Part shown: positions 15,976 to 24,860 of the stretch, one piece after another
Layout of the letters: the number at the start of each line of letters is the position of its first letter
Numbering within the stretch: the stretch's first letter is position 1
From: Candidatus Krumholzibacteriota bacterium
Lineage (GTDB): Bacteria > Krumholzibacteriota > Krumholzibacteriia > JAJRXK01
NCBI GenBank assembly: GCA_029262065.1
Contig: JAJDAC010000004.1
Location: 1-41,648, forward strand
Direction of reading: 5' to 3'
DNA: 41,648 nucleotides
The notes under the pieces: model-generated
The model's database searches: none
The model's input: the letters and a program-made list of their open reading frames with translations, nothing else
What the model was told of the DNA's origin: nothing
Made by a program: the position numbers and the translations under genes

Positions 15976-18900
15976 TCAGGCCTCGCTAAGCCCCACAATG
16001 GCGACGGCCCCCTGGCCTTCGGTGCGGTTCTCGAGGCGAATGCTTCCCCCCATCTTCTCCATGAGATTGCGGCAGATGACCAGCCCCAATCCAGTACCCG
16101 TGCTCTTGGTAGAAAAATACGGCTCAAAGAGCCGATCTTCCACTTCCGCGGGAATTCCGGGTCCCTCATCTTCCACCCGGACCTCGATCTGGTCGCCAAT
16201 TCTGGCGGCTGAGAGCACAACGTGGCCCTGGCCGCCCATGGCCTGGAGGGCGTTTTCAACCAGGTTTGTAAGCACTTTGACTATCCCCCCGGACGACACG
16301 TGGACGGTGTGGTCGCCGTCCTGGCGGGTTTCGACCAGTATCGAGCCATCGGCCGACGGGTACTGGGCCCGTATGTCCTCGAGGATGGAACTCAACGACA
16401 TGGTGGTCAGATCGGGCAGATCACTGCGGCCCAGCAGGCTGAACTCCGAGGCGATGTTGCGCAGCCGGGCCACCTGGCGTTCGATCTGCGAGACGTTCTC
16501 GTCGACGATCTCCTGCATGCGGGGGTGGTCATCGACGCAGGCCTGCCGGACCATCTGCGCCGCCAACTGGATGGGCGTGAGCGGATTCTTCACCTCGTGC
16601 GCGACCTGGCGGGCCATCTCGGCGTACAGGGCCAGGCGCCGACTGGCCAGTAGCTCGGTGACATCGTCGAACAACACCAGCCAACCACTCTGGCCGTCTT
16701 CCAACGCGATGGGATCGATGACCACGCGTAGGGTGCGCGGTCCATCACCGGCCGGCAGTTTGATTTCGGTGGCGACCAACCGGTCGGGCCGGGCGAGGTT
16801 TTCGATGCGCGTCAGCATTTCGTCCATGCGGCCTTCGAGCAGACGTTTGGCGGCGGCGTTGGCTTCCTGCACCGCACCCGACTCCACGATTACCAGAACG
16901 CCGGCGCTCAGACTTCCCAGAATGGCTTCGAGAAAGCCGCGACGCGCGGCCAGCTTGGCCTGACTTCCACGCAGGTCATCGGTCATCTTGTTGAACGAGC
17001 GCACGAGCTGCCCGATTTCGTCTTCGCCATGCGCCGGCAGCCGCACGTCCAGATCACCGGCGCCAACCCGCTGCGTCGCGTGCACCAAGGTCCGGATGGG
17101 GTCGACGATGCGTGCGGCCACCAACAGACCCACCCCCACCGCCAGCATGAAGGCAAGCGACGACAACCCAAAAAGAAACAACTGCGCGCGCCGCTGCTCG
17201 CGCGCGGCCTCGGTGGCGCGGGCAAACAACCGCGCCGACAACACCCCGCGGCGCGCATCCAAGGCGCCCGGCACCACCGCGAACCCCTTGGCTACATTCA
17301 GGCCCCGACCCTGATCGGACTCCACGTACAGGCGGCTGCCTCCCTCGCGCACGACGCGCTGGGCGCGCGCCGGCAACACTGGACTCACGAGTCCTGACTT
17401 CAGCAGATAGTCCTGGCTGCTCACGACCGCCCACGGTCCATCGTAGAGCGTGAGATCGGTGCCCACCGTCCGCGCAATACGACCGAGGTCCTTGTCGGTC
17501 AGTTGTCGTCGCACGAAAACGTAGGCGGGTTGCCCGGCCGGGGACGTGACCGGATAGACGCGGCCCATGAACCATTCACGACCGTTGGACTCCATGATCA
17601 ACTCGCCGTCCACGACCGAGTCGAGCATGTCACGCGCTTCCTGCGGCGACAGGTTGCGCAGACTCTCGTCCAGCAACAGGTCGCCGCTCTCGGCGAAGAT
17701 CATGACCTGACTTTCCTCGAACGGTCCCAGGTCGCGCCGAGCGGTGGTGTTCCCCGAGGCAAGCACCTCTTGCACGTACTCGCCCGAAATCAGCGCCGCG
17801 GCCATGTCATCGAGACTGGATGCCAACAGGTTCAGGGCGGTGTCCAGTCGTTGACGTACCTCGTCCAGATTCTCGCGCTTCAGGCGTTCCTGCGCACGGT
17901 GATCATGAAAGACTCCAGAGATGAGCAACGGCAACAACACCACCAAGCCGATGGCGGCCAGAAGCCGTTCCTGGAATCCGAACTCGCCAAGAAAACGTGG
18001 CCAGAGATACTTGGGACGATCGCGCACCGCGCGCAATGGTAGTGCTAGAAGGACCACCAATAGCCCGCTGGCCACGTACAGCGCGGTCAGGCGGCTGGCG
18101 TCGAGCACACGATCAGCCATGGTGGGTTCGGCGAAGGCGACCACCACACCGGATCCGGCGTTGTCGGTCTGCCACGATACCCGGTAGCGGCGATCCCCCA
18201 ATGAAATGGAACGCCACTGCTCGGGCGGCGGCAACTGATCACGACCCAGCTGCAACAACACCGGGTCGTCCGCCGCCACCACGAACTCTTCCCCCAGTTG
18301 TCCCAGCATCACGGGCTCGTCGAACTCGCGCCTTGGCGATAGCGGAGACGTGACGGCAAAGCCCAATGCGGCCGGGCCCGCCGTAACCAGGTCCATGGAG
18401 GGAGCCGGACCACGCGAGGGAAAAGGAAGGTCCACCAGCACCGCGGCCGCATCGCCGCCGGGCACGAGCAGGAGCAGATTCAACACTCCACGGTAGACCA
18501 ACACCGGGCCATGCTCGGTGGCCAACTCCACCGGCACCACCATCACTTCCTGGGTCGACCGGGCGTTGGCCCGCCACCAGGCCAACAACGGACGCGGTTC
18601 GTACCCCAGGCCCAGCTCGAACTCGCTGAGCACGCGGCCGTCGCCACCCAACAATTGCACCCGCGATCCATCACCCAGCGCGCTCAGGCTGCTTCCGGCC
18701 CATATTTCGAAGGCGGCGTTGCTTCGATCCAACACCGGGTTGGCCAACTGCTCCACCGTGGACTGATCTTTCGCAACCTCGCCCAGGACTTCTTCGAGCA
18801 GAAATCGGCGCCAGTTCACTTCACGCGCCAGTTGTTCATTGGCGTCGTCGAGCGCCACGCGCTGACGCACTCCGGCGTACACCTGCTCGAGTCCCGCGCT

Positions 18901-20562
18901 CTGCAATCCGGCCAGCCAAAGAATCACCACGAGCCCCGCCACCACGCGACGCGCGAACGAGGGGTCGCGCACGGCTGGCACCAAGGCCCAGGCCAACATC
19001 GGTTGCGCGGCACCCCAGGCCGCGGCGCCGGCCGTGAGGCCACGTTGCATGCCCCACCACCACAAGCCAAATGAAACGACCGTGACCGCCAGCGCTCCCG
19101 CACGTCCCATCCCCCGCAGCCAGTATTCCCAGCCCAGCAGTACCCAGCACACCGGGGCCAGCATGGCCAACAACATGGCCAGGTGCAGACAGAGAAACGG
19201 CACAGTGAAGAAAGGGGCCTCCAGACCAACCAACTTCGGGTTGGCATTCTCCACGGCGATTTCCTGCAGCGTGGTGTAGCAGACGGCCGAAAAAGCCGTG
19301 CCCGCCACCAACACCACCAACACCAACCATCGCGAACGCCGGTGTCCGGCCGCCTGCACCCAGGCGGGAAGCAACAACACCGCCACCGCGAACGCGGCGG
19401 CGGCCGTCAGCAGAAAGTCCAGGACGCTGCGCAGCAGGCCAAAGCCACGGGTAGTGGCAAAGTACGCGGGCTCCACCAGCAACTGGAGGTTGCCGGTGAG
19501 GTTTCCGAAGGCCAGATCCAACACACCAGCTCGATCCAGGACAAATCGGAAGCCCAACACCAAGAGCACGGCCCAGACCGCGGCCAGCCTCCGTGCGACC
19601 TTGGCCCCGGGCGCGGGCCACCGTCGCCAGGCCAGCACGCAGCCTCCGAGCAACGACAACAAGAGCGAAACGGCGACGGCTCGCGCATGTTCGACGATGG
19701 CCGCACGACGCTGATCGCGGGGCGCGGGCGCGTTGAGCGCCAACCACACCCAAGGCTCGTCCTCGGGTACCGCCACCAACCGATCGAACTCCGCATCGCG
19801 CAACGAGCCGCGCGGCGGTTCCGTCATGAGTTGCACGTCGACGCCGGTCAGGCGCGAGAGCGGTGCACCAGGTGCCTCGCCCACGCCCATGCGGGGAAAC
19901 AGTGCCCGCGTGATGCCCAGGCTCACGTCGACCGTGGCCACCCGATTGGGTTGCGAATCGTCGGCCGGATCACTTTCCACGGACACGGTCATGTAGCGAC
20001 GAAATCCATGGTCGACGATGAGGGGAAACGGTCGGAGCGGCGGACGATCGGGTCCGGGGACTTCGCCCGCCCAGGCGAGCAGTTGTCCCCCCTCCCAAAC
20101 CGCCACGCCCACGGAAAGGTCACTGTTGGACAACCGAACGGGTGAGGCCAGATCGTCCAGGTTCACCGCGCGGCCCAGGGCCGCTTCGGCCCGTGCGTAG
20201 GCCTCACCTTCCAGCGCGATCAGTGCGGCCAGGGCCTGACGTTCGCTGCGATCCAGATGCTGCTGGGTGGACTGTTGCCAACGCGGATCGCCTTCGGGCG
20301 GTAGCCAGGCCAGACGCACGGCCGAGCTCACGGCCAGGCCAAGCATGGCTACCTGTAGCAGTCGAAGGAGGTTGCGTGAGCGCGGAGAAGTTGACCAGCG
20401 TACAACCATGGACGCGGCCGCCACGGTCAGCGCCAACGCGGCCACGGCGGCCAACCAACCGGCGGGCTCAGCCACCAGCAGGGAAAGCGCGGCCAGCGCG
20501 AGCACGGTAGGAACACCGAAACTCAACGATGAAGAGAGGATGGAACGAAGACGGTGGGTCAT
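15976..20562 (-). CDS. Very large NtrY-like sensor histidine kinase
   Basis: A 1528-residue protein, about twice the usual NtrY length. Two helices at the N-terminus (about 12-55) are followed by an extracytoplasmic domain, then a block of about eight membrane helices (about 295-550), a second extracytoplasmic region, and further helices near 835 and 875. A double-sensor-like domain ends in a helix at about 1125-1145. Then come HAMP (IVDPIRTLVHATQRVGAGDLDVR, near 1150), a degenerate PAS (about 1200-1290), HisKA with phospho-acceptor His near 1322 (VAHEVKNPLTP) and HATPase (NLVENALQAM, DEGPGIP, STKSTGTGLGLVICR). No response regulator lies beside it. It is 73 bp upstream of the DUF4159 gene and likely senses envelope state for that cluster, which is an inference. 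Confidence 0.88.
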   Translation of the reverse strand: MTHRLRSILSSSLSFGVPTVLALAALSLLVAEPAGWLAAVAALALTVAAASMVVRWSTSPRSRNLLRLLQVAMLGLAVSSAVRLAWLPPEGDPRWQQSTQQHLDRSERQALAALIALEGEAYARAEAALGRAVNLDDLASPVRLSNSDLSVGVAVWEGGQLLAWAGEVPGPDRPPLRPFPLIVDHGFRRYMTVSVESDPADDSQPNRVATVDVSLGITRALFPRMGVGEAPGAPLSRLTGVDVQLMTEPPRGSLRDAEFDRLVAVPEDEPWVWLALNAPAPRDQRRAAIVEHARAVAVSLLLSLLGGCVLAWRRWPAPGAKVARRLAAVWAVLLVLGFRFVLDRAGVLDLAFGNLTGNLQLLVEPAYFATTRGFGLLRSVLDFLLTAAAAFAVAVLLLPAWVQAAGHRRSRWLVLVVLVAGTAFSAVCYTTLQEIAVENANPKLVGLEAPFFTVPFLCLHLAMLLAMLAPVCWVLLGWEYWLRGMGRAGALAVTVVSFGLWWWGMQRGLTAGAAAWGAAQPMLAWALVPAVRDPSFARRVVAGLVVILWLAGLQSAGLEQVYAGVRQRVALDDANEQLAREVNWRRFLLEEVLGEVAKDQSTVEQLANPVLDRSNAAFEIWAGSSLSALGDGSRVQLLGGDGRVLSEFELGLGYEPRPLLAWWRANARSTQEVMVVPVELATEHGPVLVYRGVLNLLLLVPGGDAAAVLVDLPFPSRGPAPSMDLVTAGPAALGFAVTSPLSPRREFDEPVMLGQLGEEFVVAADDPVLLQLGRDQLPPPEQWRSISLGDRRYRVSWQTDNAGSGVVVAFAEPTMADRVLDASRLTALYVASGLLVVLLALPLRAVRDRPKYLWPRFLGEFGFQERLLAAIGLVVLLPLLISGVFHDHRAQERLKRENLDEVRQRLDTALNLLASSLDDMAAALISGEYVQEVLASGNTTARRDLGPFEESQVMIFAESGDLLLDESLRNLSPQEARDMLDSVVDGELIMESNGREWFMGRVYPVTSPAGQPAYVFVRRQLTDKDLGRIARTVGTDLTLYDGPWAVVSSQDYLLKSGLVSPVLPARAQRVVREGGSRLYVESDQGRGLNVAKGFAVVPGALDARRGVLSARLFARATEAAREQRRAQLFLFGLSSLAFMLAVGVGLLVAARIVDPIRTLVHATQRVGAGDLDVRLPAHGEDEIGQLVRSFNKMTDDLRGSQAKLAARRGFLEAILGSLSAGVLVIVESGAVQEANAAAKRLLEGRMDEMLTRIENLARPDRLVATEIKLPAGDGPRTLRVVIDPIALEDGQSGWLVLFDDVTELLASRRLALYAEMARQVAHEVKNPLTPIQLAAQMVRQACVDDHPRMQEIVDENVSQIERQVARLRNIASEFSLLGRSDLPDLTTMSLSSILEDIRAQYPSADGSILVETRQDGDHTVHVSSGGIVKVLTNLVENALQAMGGQGHVVLSAARIGDQIEVRVEDEGPGIPAEVEDRLFEPYFSTKSTGTGLGLVICRNLMEKMGGSIRLENRTEGQGAVAIVGLSEA

Positions 20563-20654
20563 GACGCTTGCAGCGCGGGAAATCTATGGACCGGCTTGGG
20601 ATCAACGTAGCACGGAGCCGCTGACGCGAACAGGCTCCCCGCGACCGAGACTGA

Positions 20655-20688
20655 AACGAAAACGGCGGCCCCGAATGGAGCCGCCGTT
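20655..20688 (-). terminator. Intrinsic terminator after secF
   Basis: On the minus strand, AACGGCGGC and GCCGCCGTT make a perfect 9-bp stem with a 10-base loop, followed by TTTCGTTTC. It lies 36 bp after the secF stop and closes the secD-secF unit. Confidence 0.75.
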
Positions 20689-20724
20689 GCAATTTTGGGT
20701 CCCCCGGGGACCTTGAAACTCGAC

Positions 20725-21666
20725 CTAGGCCGCGACTTTGGGCTTCGCGGTTGTCGTGGTTCGCTTGCGATCCGACGAGCGCCAGTGGTACCAGGCAATC
20801 AGCACCGGGCTGGCCACGAAGATGGACGAATACGTACCCACCAGCACACCCACCACCAGCGCGAACGCGAAGTCGTGGATGACCGGGCCACCGGTCGAAA
20901 AGAGAATGGCGGCTACGAACAGGGTGGTCAGCGATGTGATGAGCGTGCGGCTGAGCGTCTCGTTGATGCTCTTGTTGATGACCGCTTCGTACGACTCCTT
21001 GCGTCGCAGGCCCATGTTCTCGCGTATCCGATCGAACACCACGATGGTGTCGTTCAGCGAGTAACCGATGATGGTAAGGAACGCGGCCAGTACCGTGAGG
21101 CTGATCTCCTTGTTCATCAACGAGAAGATGCCAATGGTAATGAGCACGTCGTGCGCCAGCGCCACGACCGCCGCCACGCCGAACTGGAACACGAATCGAA
21201 ACGTGATGTAGACGATGATGAGAACCAGGGCCAGGAATATGGCATTGAGCGCCGCCGAGCGGAGTTCGCCGCCGATCTTGGGTCCCACTCCCTCCTGCCG
21301 TCGCAACTCGATGGTCCGATCGGGGAAGGCCGCCGCCAATTCCGTGCGTACACGGCTGGCGTCACTTTCCACACCTTGCTCCGGCGATGCGGGAACGTAG
21401 ACCAAAAGCTCGCCCGGCTCGCCAAACTCCTGCAGACCCTGCACGTCGATCCCCGCTTTGGTCAGGGCATTGCGAGCCTCGCCCACGCCAATGGCAGGTT
21501 CGGTGTGGATCTCGGCCAGCGCACCACCACGGAAGTCGATGGACAGGTTGGGGCCACCGCGCACCACCAGGCTACCAATGCCGGCCAGGATGATGAGGGC
21601 TGACAACACCGCGGCAGCCTTGCGCTTGCCTACGAAGTCTAAGTTGGTGTTCGTGAGAAATTGCAT
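20725..21666 (-). CDS. secF: Protein translocase subunit SecF
   Basis: A 313-residue inner-membrane protein of normal length. The N-terminal helix precedes LSIDFRGGALAEI (the SecF/SecD periplasmic head motif), and five further helices follow at about 135-290. The family motif GYSLNDTIVVFDRIRENM and the downstream NETLSRTLITSLTTL are intact. SecF forms a complex with SecD and uses the proton gradient to pull exported proteins through SecYEG. The gene follows secD after 46 bp and has AAGGA about 11 bases before its ATG. A good terminator lies after the stop. The Lys/Arg/Thr-rich tail (SDRKRTTTTAKPKVAA) is cytoplasmic. Confidence 0.97.
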   Translation of the reverse strand: MQFLTNTNLDFVGKRKAAAVLSALIILAGIGSLVVRGGPNLSIDFRGGALAEIHTEPAIGVGEARNALTKAGIDVQGLQEFGEPGELLVYVPASPEQGVESDASRVRTELAAAFPDRTIELRRQEGVGPKIGGELRSAALNAIFLALVLIIVYITFRFVFQFGVAAVVALAHDVLITIGIFSLMNKEISLTVLAAFLTIIGYSLNDTIVVFDRIRENMGLRRKESYEAVINKSINETLSRTLITSLTTLFVAAILFSTGGPVIHDFAFALVVGVLVGTYSSIFVASPVLIAWYHWRSSDRKRTTTTAKPKVAA

Positions 21667-21712
21667 TTGCGTTCTTTTCCTTGGATTCGTTTCTGCGTCA
21701 GGTATTCGAAAA

Positions 21713-23410
21713 TTAGATGCTCAGGCTCTTGGGGGCGCGGTTGCCCAGCCAGGCCTCGTAGACCGACCGGGTGAACACGAGCGCCGCGAACATGCTCGTG
21801 AGGATTCCCACACTCAGCGTCACCGCGAAGCCCTTGATGGGGCCGGTGCCGAAGTAGAACAGCACGATGGCCGCGATGAAGGTGGTGATATTGGCGTCGA
21901 CGATGGCCCGCGTGGCCTGCGAGAAGCCCGCGTCGATCGACGCTCGCACCGATTTGCCGGCGCGCATCTCCTCGCGTATTCGCTCGAAGATCAGCACGTT
22001 CGCGTCCACGGCCATACCCACTGTGAGTATGATGCCGGCGATACCGGGAAGCGTGAGCGTAAGCCCGAAGCGCGCCAGGATGCCCATGAGCATGATCAAC
22101 GTGATCATCAGGCCGAAAGTGGCCAGCAGGCCCGCCACCTTGTAGTAGATGATCATGAACACGATCACTACGGCACCACCAATGAGTACCGACTGCACGC
22201 CCTTGTCGATGGAGTCCTGACCCAGGCTGGCACTGATCGTGCGCTCTTCCTCGATACGGATACCAACCGGGAGCGCACCGGTGCGCAGAAGCAGCGCAAG
22301 GTTGCGGGCTTCCATGTCGTCTTCGAAACCGCCGGAAATGCTCGCGCGGCCGCCGGGAATCCGGCCCAGGATGTTGGGGGCCGACTTCACCTGCTTATCC
22401 AGAACAATACCCAGCTTGCGGCCCACGTTGGCGCCGGTAACATTGGCGAACTTCACGCCGCCCTTGCGCGTGAGATTCAGGCTCACCATGAGTGCGGGCG
22501 CCCGCTGCGGGTCGGCGGTGACCACGGCGCTGGAGATCTCGTCGCCGCGCACGCGGATCTGCGTTTCCACCAGGTACAGAATGCGGGCCGGCTTACCGTC
22601 CTGGCCGGTCAACGTTTCGGTTCCCCAGAGCAGTTCGGCGTCGTTGGGAATCACGCGTTGGGCGGGGGTGGATTCCAGCATTTCCTTCAACTGGGCCACG
22701 TTGGCCTCGGACACCGGAATGCCGCCGACGGGCTCGTAGTAGGAGCCGGTAAGCGAGCTGAAGGGGCGCGCGTTGTCGACGGGATCGGCCGGGTCGTCGG
22801 TTCCCGAGGCCAGGAGATCGTCGATATCCGAACCCGTGGAGTCGGTGCTGGCCACCTCGGTGTCTTCTGCGTCTTCGCCACCGGCGGCGCGCTCGTCTTC
22901 CAGGCTTGCGTCGCCGCTATCGTTGGCCGCCTCGGAAGTCAGCTTGCCGCTGAGAGCCTGATCGAGCCGCGCGATGAGCGGCGTGACCTGGTCTTCTCCC
23001 TGCACCATGCGGAACTCGAGACGCGCGGTGGTGCCGATGAGCTTGCGCGCCTGATCGATGTCACTCACACCAGGCAGCTGCACGACGATGCGGTTTCCCT
23101 CGCGCTGGATGACCGGTTCGGTCAGACCCATTGTGTCGATGCGCATGCGAAGGATCTCAATGGTGCGCTCCATGGCGTCATCGAGGCTTTCATCGCCCAG
23201 CTCTTCTTCTTTCAACTCGATGGCCATGTAGATGCCACCCTTGAGGTCGAGCCCCAGGGAGATGGCGTCCTGTTCGACCTTGGCCCGATCATCGGCCGAG
23301 ATGTCGTCGGGAAGGCCCTGGGCCATGCGTAGCGTGGGGTACAGGCTCCAGAGCGACCACAGCACGACCACGGCCACGAGCAGGAATTTGATCTGAAGGG
23401 AACGGTTCAT
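21713..23410 (-). CDS. secD: Protein translocase subunit SecD with acidic periplasmic insert
   Basis: A 565-residue protein that pairs with SecF. The N-terminal helix (FLLVAVVVLWSLWSLYP) is followed by LGLDLKGGIYMAIEL, the conserved head motif of the first periplasmic domain. The C-terminal membrane part has LPGIAGIILTVGMAVDANVLIFERIREEMRAG, the hallmark proton-path region. About residues 152-215 form an Asp/Glu/Ser/Ala/Gly-rich stretch (for example GGEDAEDTEVASTDS) with no helix-forming hydrophobics, which looks like a flexible insert in the periplasmic P1 domain. I start at the ATG at 23410, directly before the membrane anchor, although no Shine-Dalgarno is evident. An in-frame extension to 23527 would begin inside the promoter. 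Confidence 0.96.
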   Translation of the reverse strand: MNRSLQIKFLLVAVVVLWSLWSLYPTLRMAQGLPDDISADDRAKVEQDAISLGLDLKGGIYMAIELKEEELGDESLDDAMERTIEILRMRIDTMGLTEPVIQREGNRIVVQLPGVSDIDQARKLIGTTARLEFRMVQGEDQVTPLIARLDQALSGKLTSEAANDSGDASLEDERAAGGEDAEDTEVASTDSTGSDIDDLLASGTDDPADPVDNARPFSSLTGSYYEPVGGIPVSEANVAQLKEMLESTPAQRVIPNDAELLWGTETLTGQDGKPARILYLVETQIRVRGDEISSAVVTADPQRAPALMVSLNLTRKGGVKFANVTGANVGRKLGIVLDKQVKSAPNILGRIPGGRASISGGFEDDMEARNLALLLRTGALPVGIRIEEERTISASLGQDSIDKGVQSVLIGGAVVIVFMIIYYKVAGLLATFGLMITLIMLMGILARFGLTLTLPGIAGIILTVGMAVDANVLIFERIREEMRAGKSVRASIDAGFSQATRAIVDANITTFIAAIVLFYFGTGPIKGFAVTLSVGILTSMFAALVFTRSVYEAWLGNRAPKSLSI

Positions 23411-23439
23411 TGAAGTTGGCGTCCGGTTGTGAAGAAGGC

Positions 23440-23467
23440 AAAAAAACCGCCCGAGCGGGCTCGAGCG
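23440..23467 (-). terminator. Terminator-type hairpin inside the secDF leader
   Basis: On the minus strand CGCTCGAG, a CCCG loop and CTCGGGCG form an 8-bp stem (one G-U pair), followed by G and seven Ts (23446-23440). It has all the marks of an intrinsic terminator. It lies downstream of the predicted secD promoter (23500-23527) and 30 bp before the secD ATG, so it is either the terminator of the deacetylase gene with partial read-through or an attenuator for secDF. Confidence 0.7.
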
Positions 23468-23499
23468 TAGACGGATGCGAATTGTCGGAAAACCCGCCA

Positions 23500-23527
23500 A
23501 GTATACTCTGATAGAGAGCTGTGTCAA
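23500..23527 (-). promoter_or_regulatory. Strong sigma70-type promoter upstream of secD
   Basis: A perfect TTGACA (23527-23522) is followed after 16 bases by TATACT (23505-23500, five of six matches). This is the best-matching promoter in the window. Transcription should start near 23494, about 85 nt before the secD ATG at 23410, and would run through the terminator-like hairpin at 23440-23467. Confidence 0.7.
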
Positions 23528-23557
23528 TCGAGCCAGGGGAGAGTGGCTCGCCGAGCT

Positions 23558-24748
23558 CTATTGGGGCAGCTCGAAGGCCAGATCCCGGGCGAACACCAGC
23601 TCCACGTCCGTGGGCTCCAATTGGGGCACCACCCGCCGCAGGGCCTCGGCGGTGGCCGGTTTGATGTGGCCGATGGCCACGGCATTGCCCCGGGTCCGGG
23701 CCAGATCCACCAGAGCCCAGAGCCGCCGCTCGACCAGGTCGGGGTCGTCGGTATCGTCGTCCAGGAAGCCATCGTTGCGCAGAGCCGGCAAATCAAACTC
23801 CCGAGCCACCCGGTAGGCCACCGATTTGGGGCTGGTCAGGCTGTCCAGGAACAGCAGACCGCGGTCGGCCAGCACCGGCATGACCGCCGCCATGGTGGCC
23901 CGACTGCGGGTAGCCTCGCTTCCCATGTGGTTGTTCAGCCCCTCCACGCCGGGCAGATCGTCCAGGCACCGCTCGAGCAGCGCGCGGATCTCATCGGGTT
24001 CCATGCCGACCCAGATCGCCGGCTGATCGGCGGCGAGGACAACCGCCGCTTCGGGCTCCATGGGCATGTGCAGGAGACACCGCTTGCCCACGCGATTGGC
24101 CTCGGTGATCACGCGGCGCGAATATTCCAGGTTGGGTAGTACAGCCAGGGTCAGCGGGAAATCCATGTCCAGCATCTCGCGCGCCACCGAGTTCAGGTGG
24201 TAGCCCCAGTCATCGATGACGATCGCCAATCGGCCCTTGGGCAGCGGTGGCGCGGGCGGCGCCGCGGCCAGCGGTTCGGCCGACGCCGTCGTTTCGTAGG
24301 CCAGCAGCCGGTGGGTCAACCGCCGCGCGGTGCCCAGGTGCATCTCGAGCCGGGGCCCTCCGTCGATCTGGGTCCGCTCGCCCTTGTGGACCGCGCCACC
24401 CCCCTCGACCACGGCCTCGGTCACGGCCACGTTCAGCTCGAGTAGGGGTACCCCCGTACGGACGGTCACCGTGGCTGGCCCATCTTCGGCCGGCGCCACC
24501 GAAACGTCGGTGGACGCCACACCCACGCTCTCGAGCGCGGCCAGGATGCGCAGCTCCAGATCGGTCCGTGACCAGGCTTCGGCCTGGGCCACGCCCAGAT
24601 GCGAAAGAACGATCTGCCCCGCGGGACTCTCGGCCCATTTCACGGCGGCGATGCCCACGGCCACGCCCAGCACCGATATCAGGGCGAACGCCCTGATCTT
24701 GGATCGGGAGTTTGCCGAGCCACGTTTCGAAGTACGTTTGCGAGCCAT
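23558..24748 (-). CDS. Divergent polysaccharide deacetylase (YibQ-type)
   Basis: A 396-residue protein. A Lys/Arg/Ser-rich N-terminus precedes one membrane anchor (about 19-37), so the catalytic part should lie outside the cytoplasm. An Ala/Pro linker (PLAAAPPAPPLPKG, about 160) leads into the divergent deacetylase domain: AIVIDDWGY, LTLAVLPN, CLLHMPMEPE, GLNNHMGS, LLFLDSLTS, and GHIKPAT near the C-terminus. These match the DUF610/YibQ branch of the NodB-like fold; its substrate is not established, but peptidoglycan or envelope glycans are likely. AGGG precedes the ATG by 7 bases. It stands between two terminator-like hairpins and so may be a single-gene unit. Confidence 0.88.
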   Translation of the reverse strand: MARKRTSKRGSANSRSKIRAFALISVLGVAVGIAAVKWAESPAGQIVLSHLGVAQAEAWSRTDLELRILAALESVGVASTDVSVAPAEDGPATVTVRTGVPLLELNVAVTEAVVEGGGAVHKGERTQIDGGPRLEMHLGTARRLTHRLLAYETTASAEPLAAAPPAPPLPKGRLAIVIDDWGYHLNSVAREMLDMDFPLTLAVLPNLEYSRRVITEANRVGKRCLLHMPMEPEAAVVLAADQPAIWVGMEPDEIRALLERCLDDLPGVEGLNNHMGSEATRSRATMAAVMPVLADRGLLFLDSLTSPKSVAYRVAREFDLPALRNDGFLDDDTDDPDLVERRLWALVDLARTRGNAVAIGHIKPATAEALRRVVPQLEPTDVELVFARDLAFELPQ

Positions 24749-24803
24749 TGGCGCACCCTAACCAGCCGTCACGGCCGGCTCAACGACAAAGACGAACATA
24801 AAC

Positions 24804-24834
24804 AAAAAGCCCCCGGGCGATCGGCCCGGGAGCT
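24804..24834 (-). terminator. Strong intrinsic terminator after the 24.9-25.5 kb lipoprotein gene
   Basis: On the minus strand an 11-bp stem (AGCTCCCGGGC with GCCCGGGGGCT, one U-G pair) with a 5-base loop ends in TTTTT then GTTTATG. It lies 27 bp after the stop at 24861. It separates the lipoprotein gene from the deacetylase gene. Confidence 0.85.
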
Positions 24835-24860
24835 TTGGAATCAGCAAGTTTCGGTGCGAT

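Noticed and set aside
15903-16259. N-terminal extension of the DUF4159 protein into the kinase gene
   Set aside because: The GTG at 15902 has a near-perfect ribosome binding site and begins a signal peptide; the extension does not look like protein.
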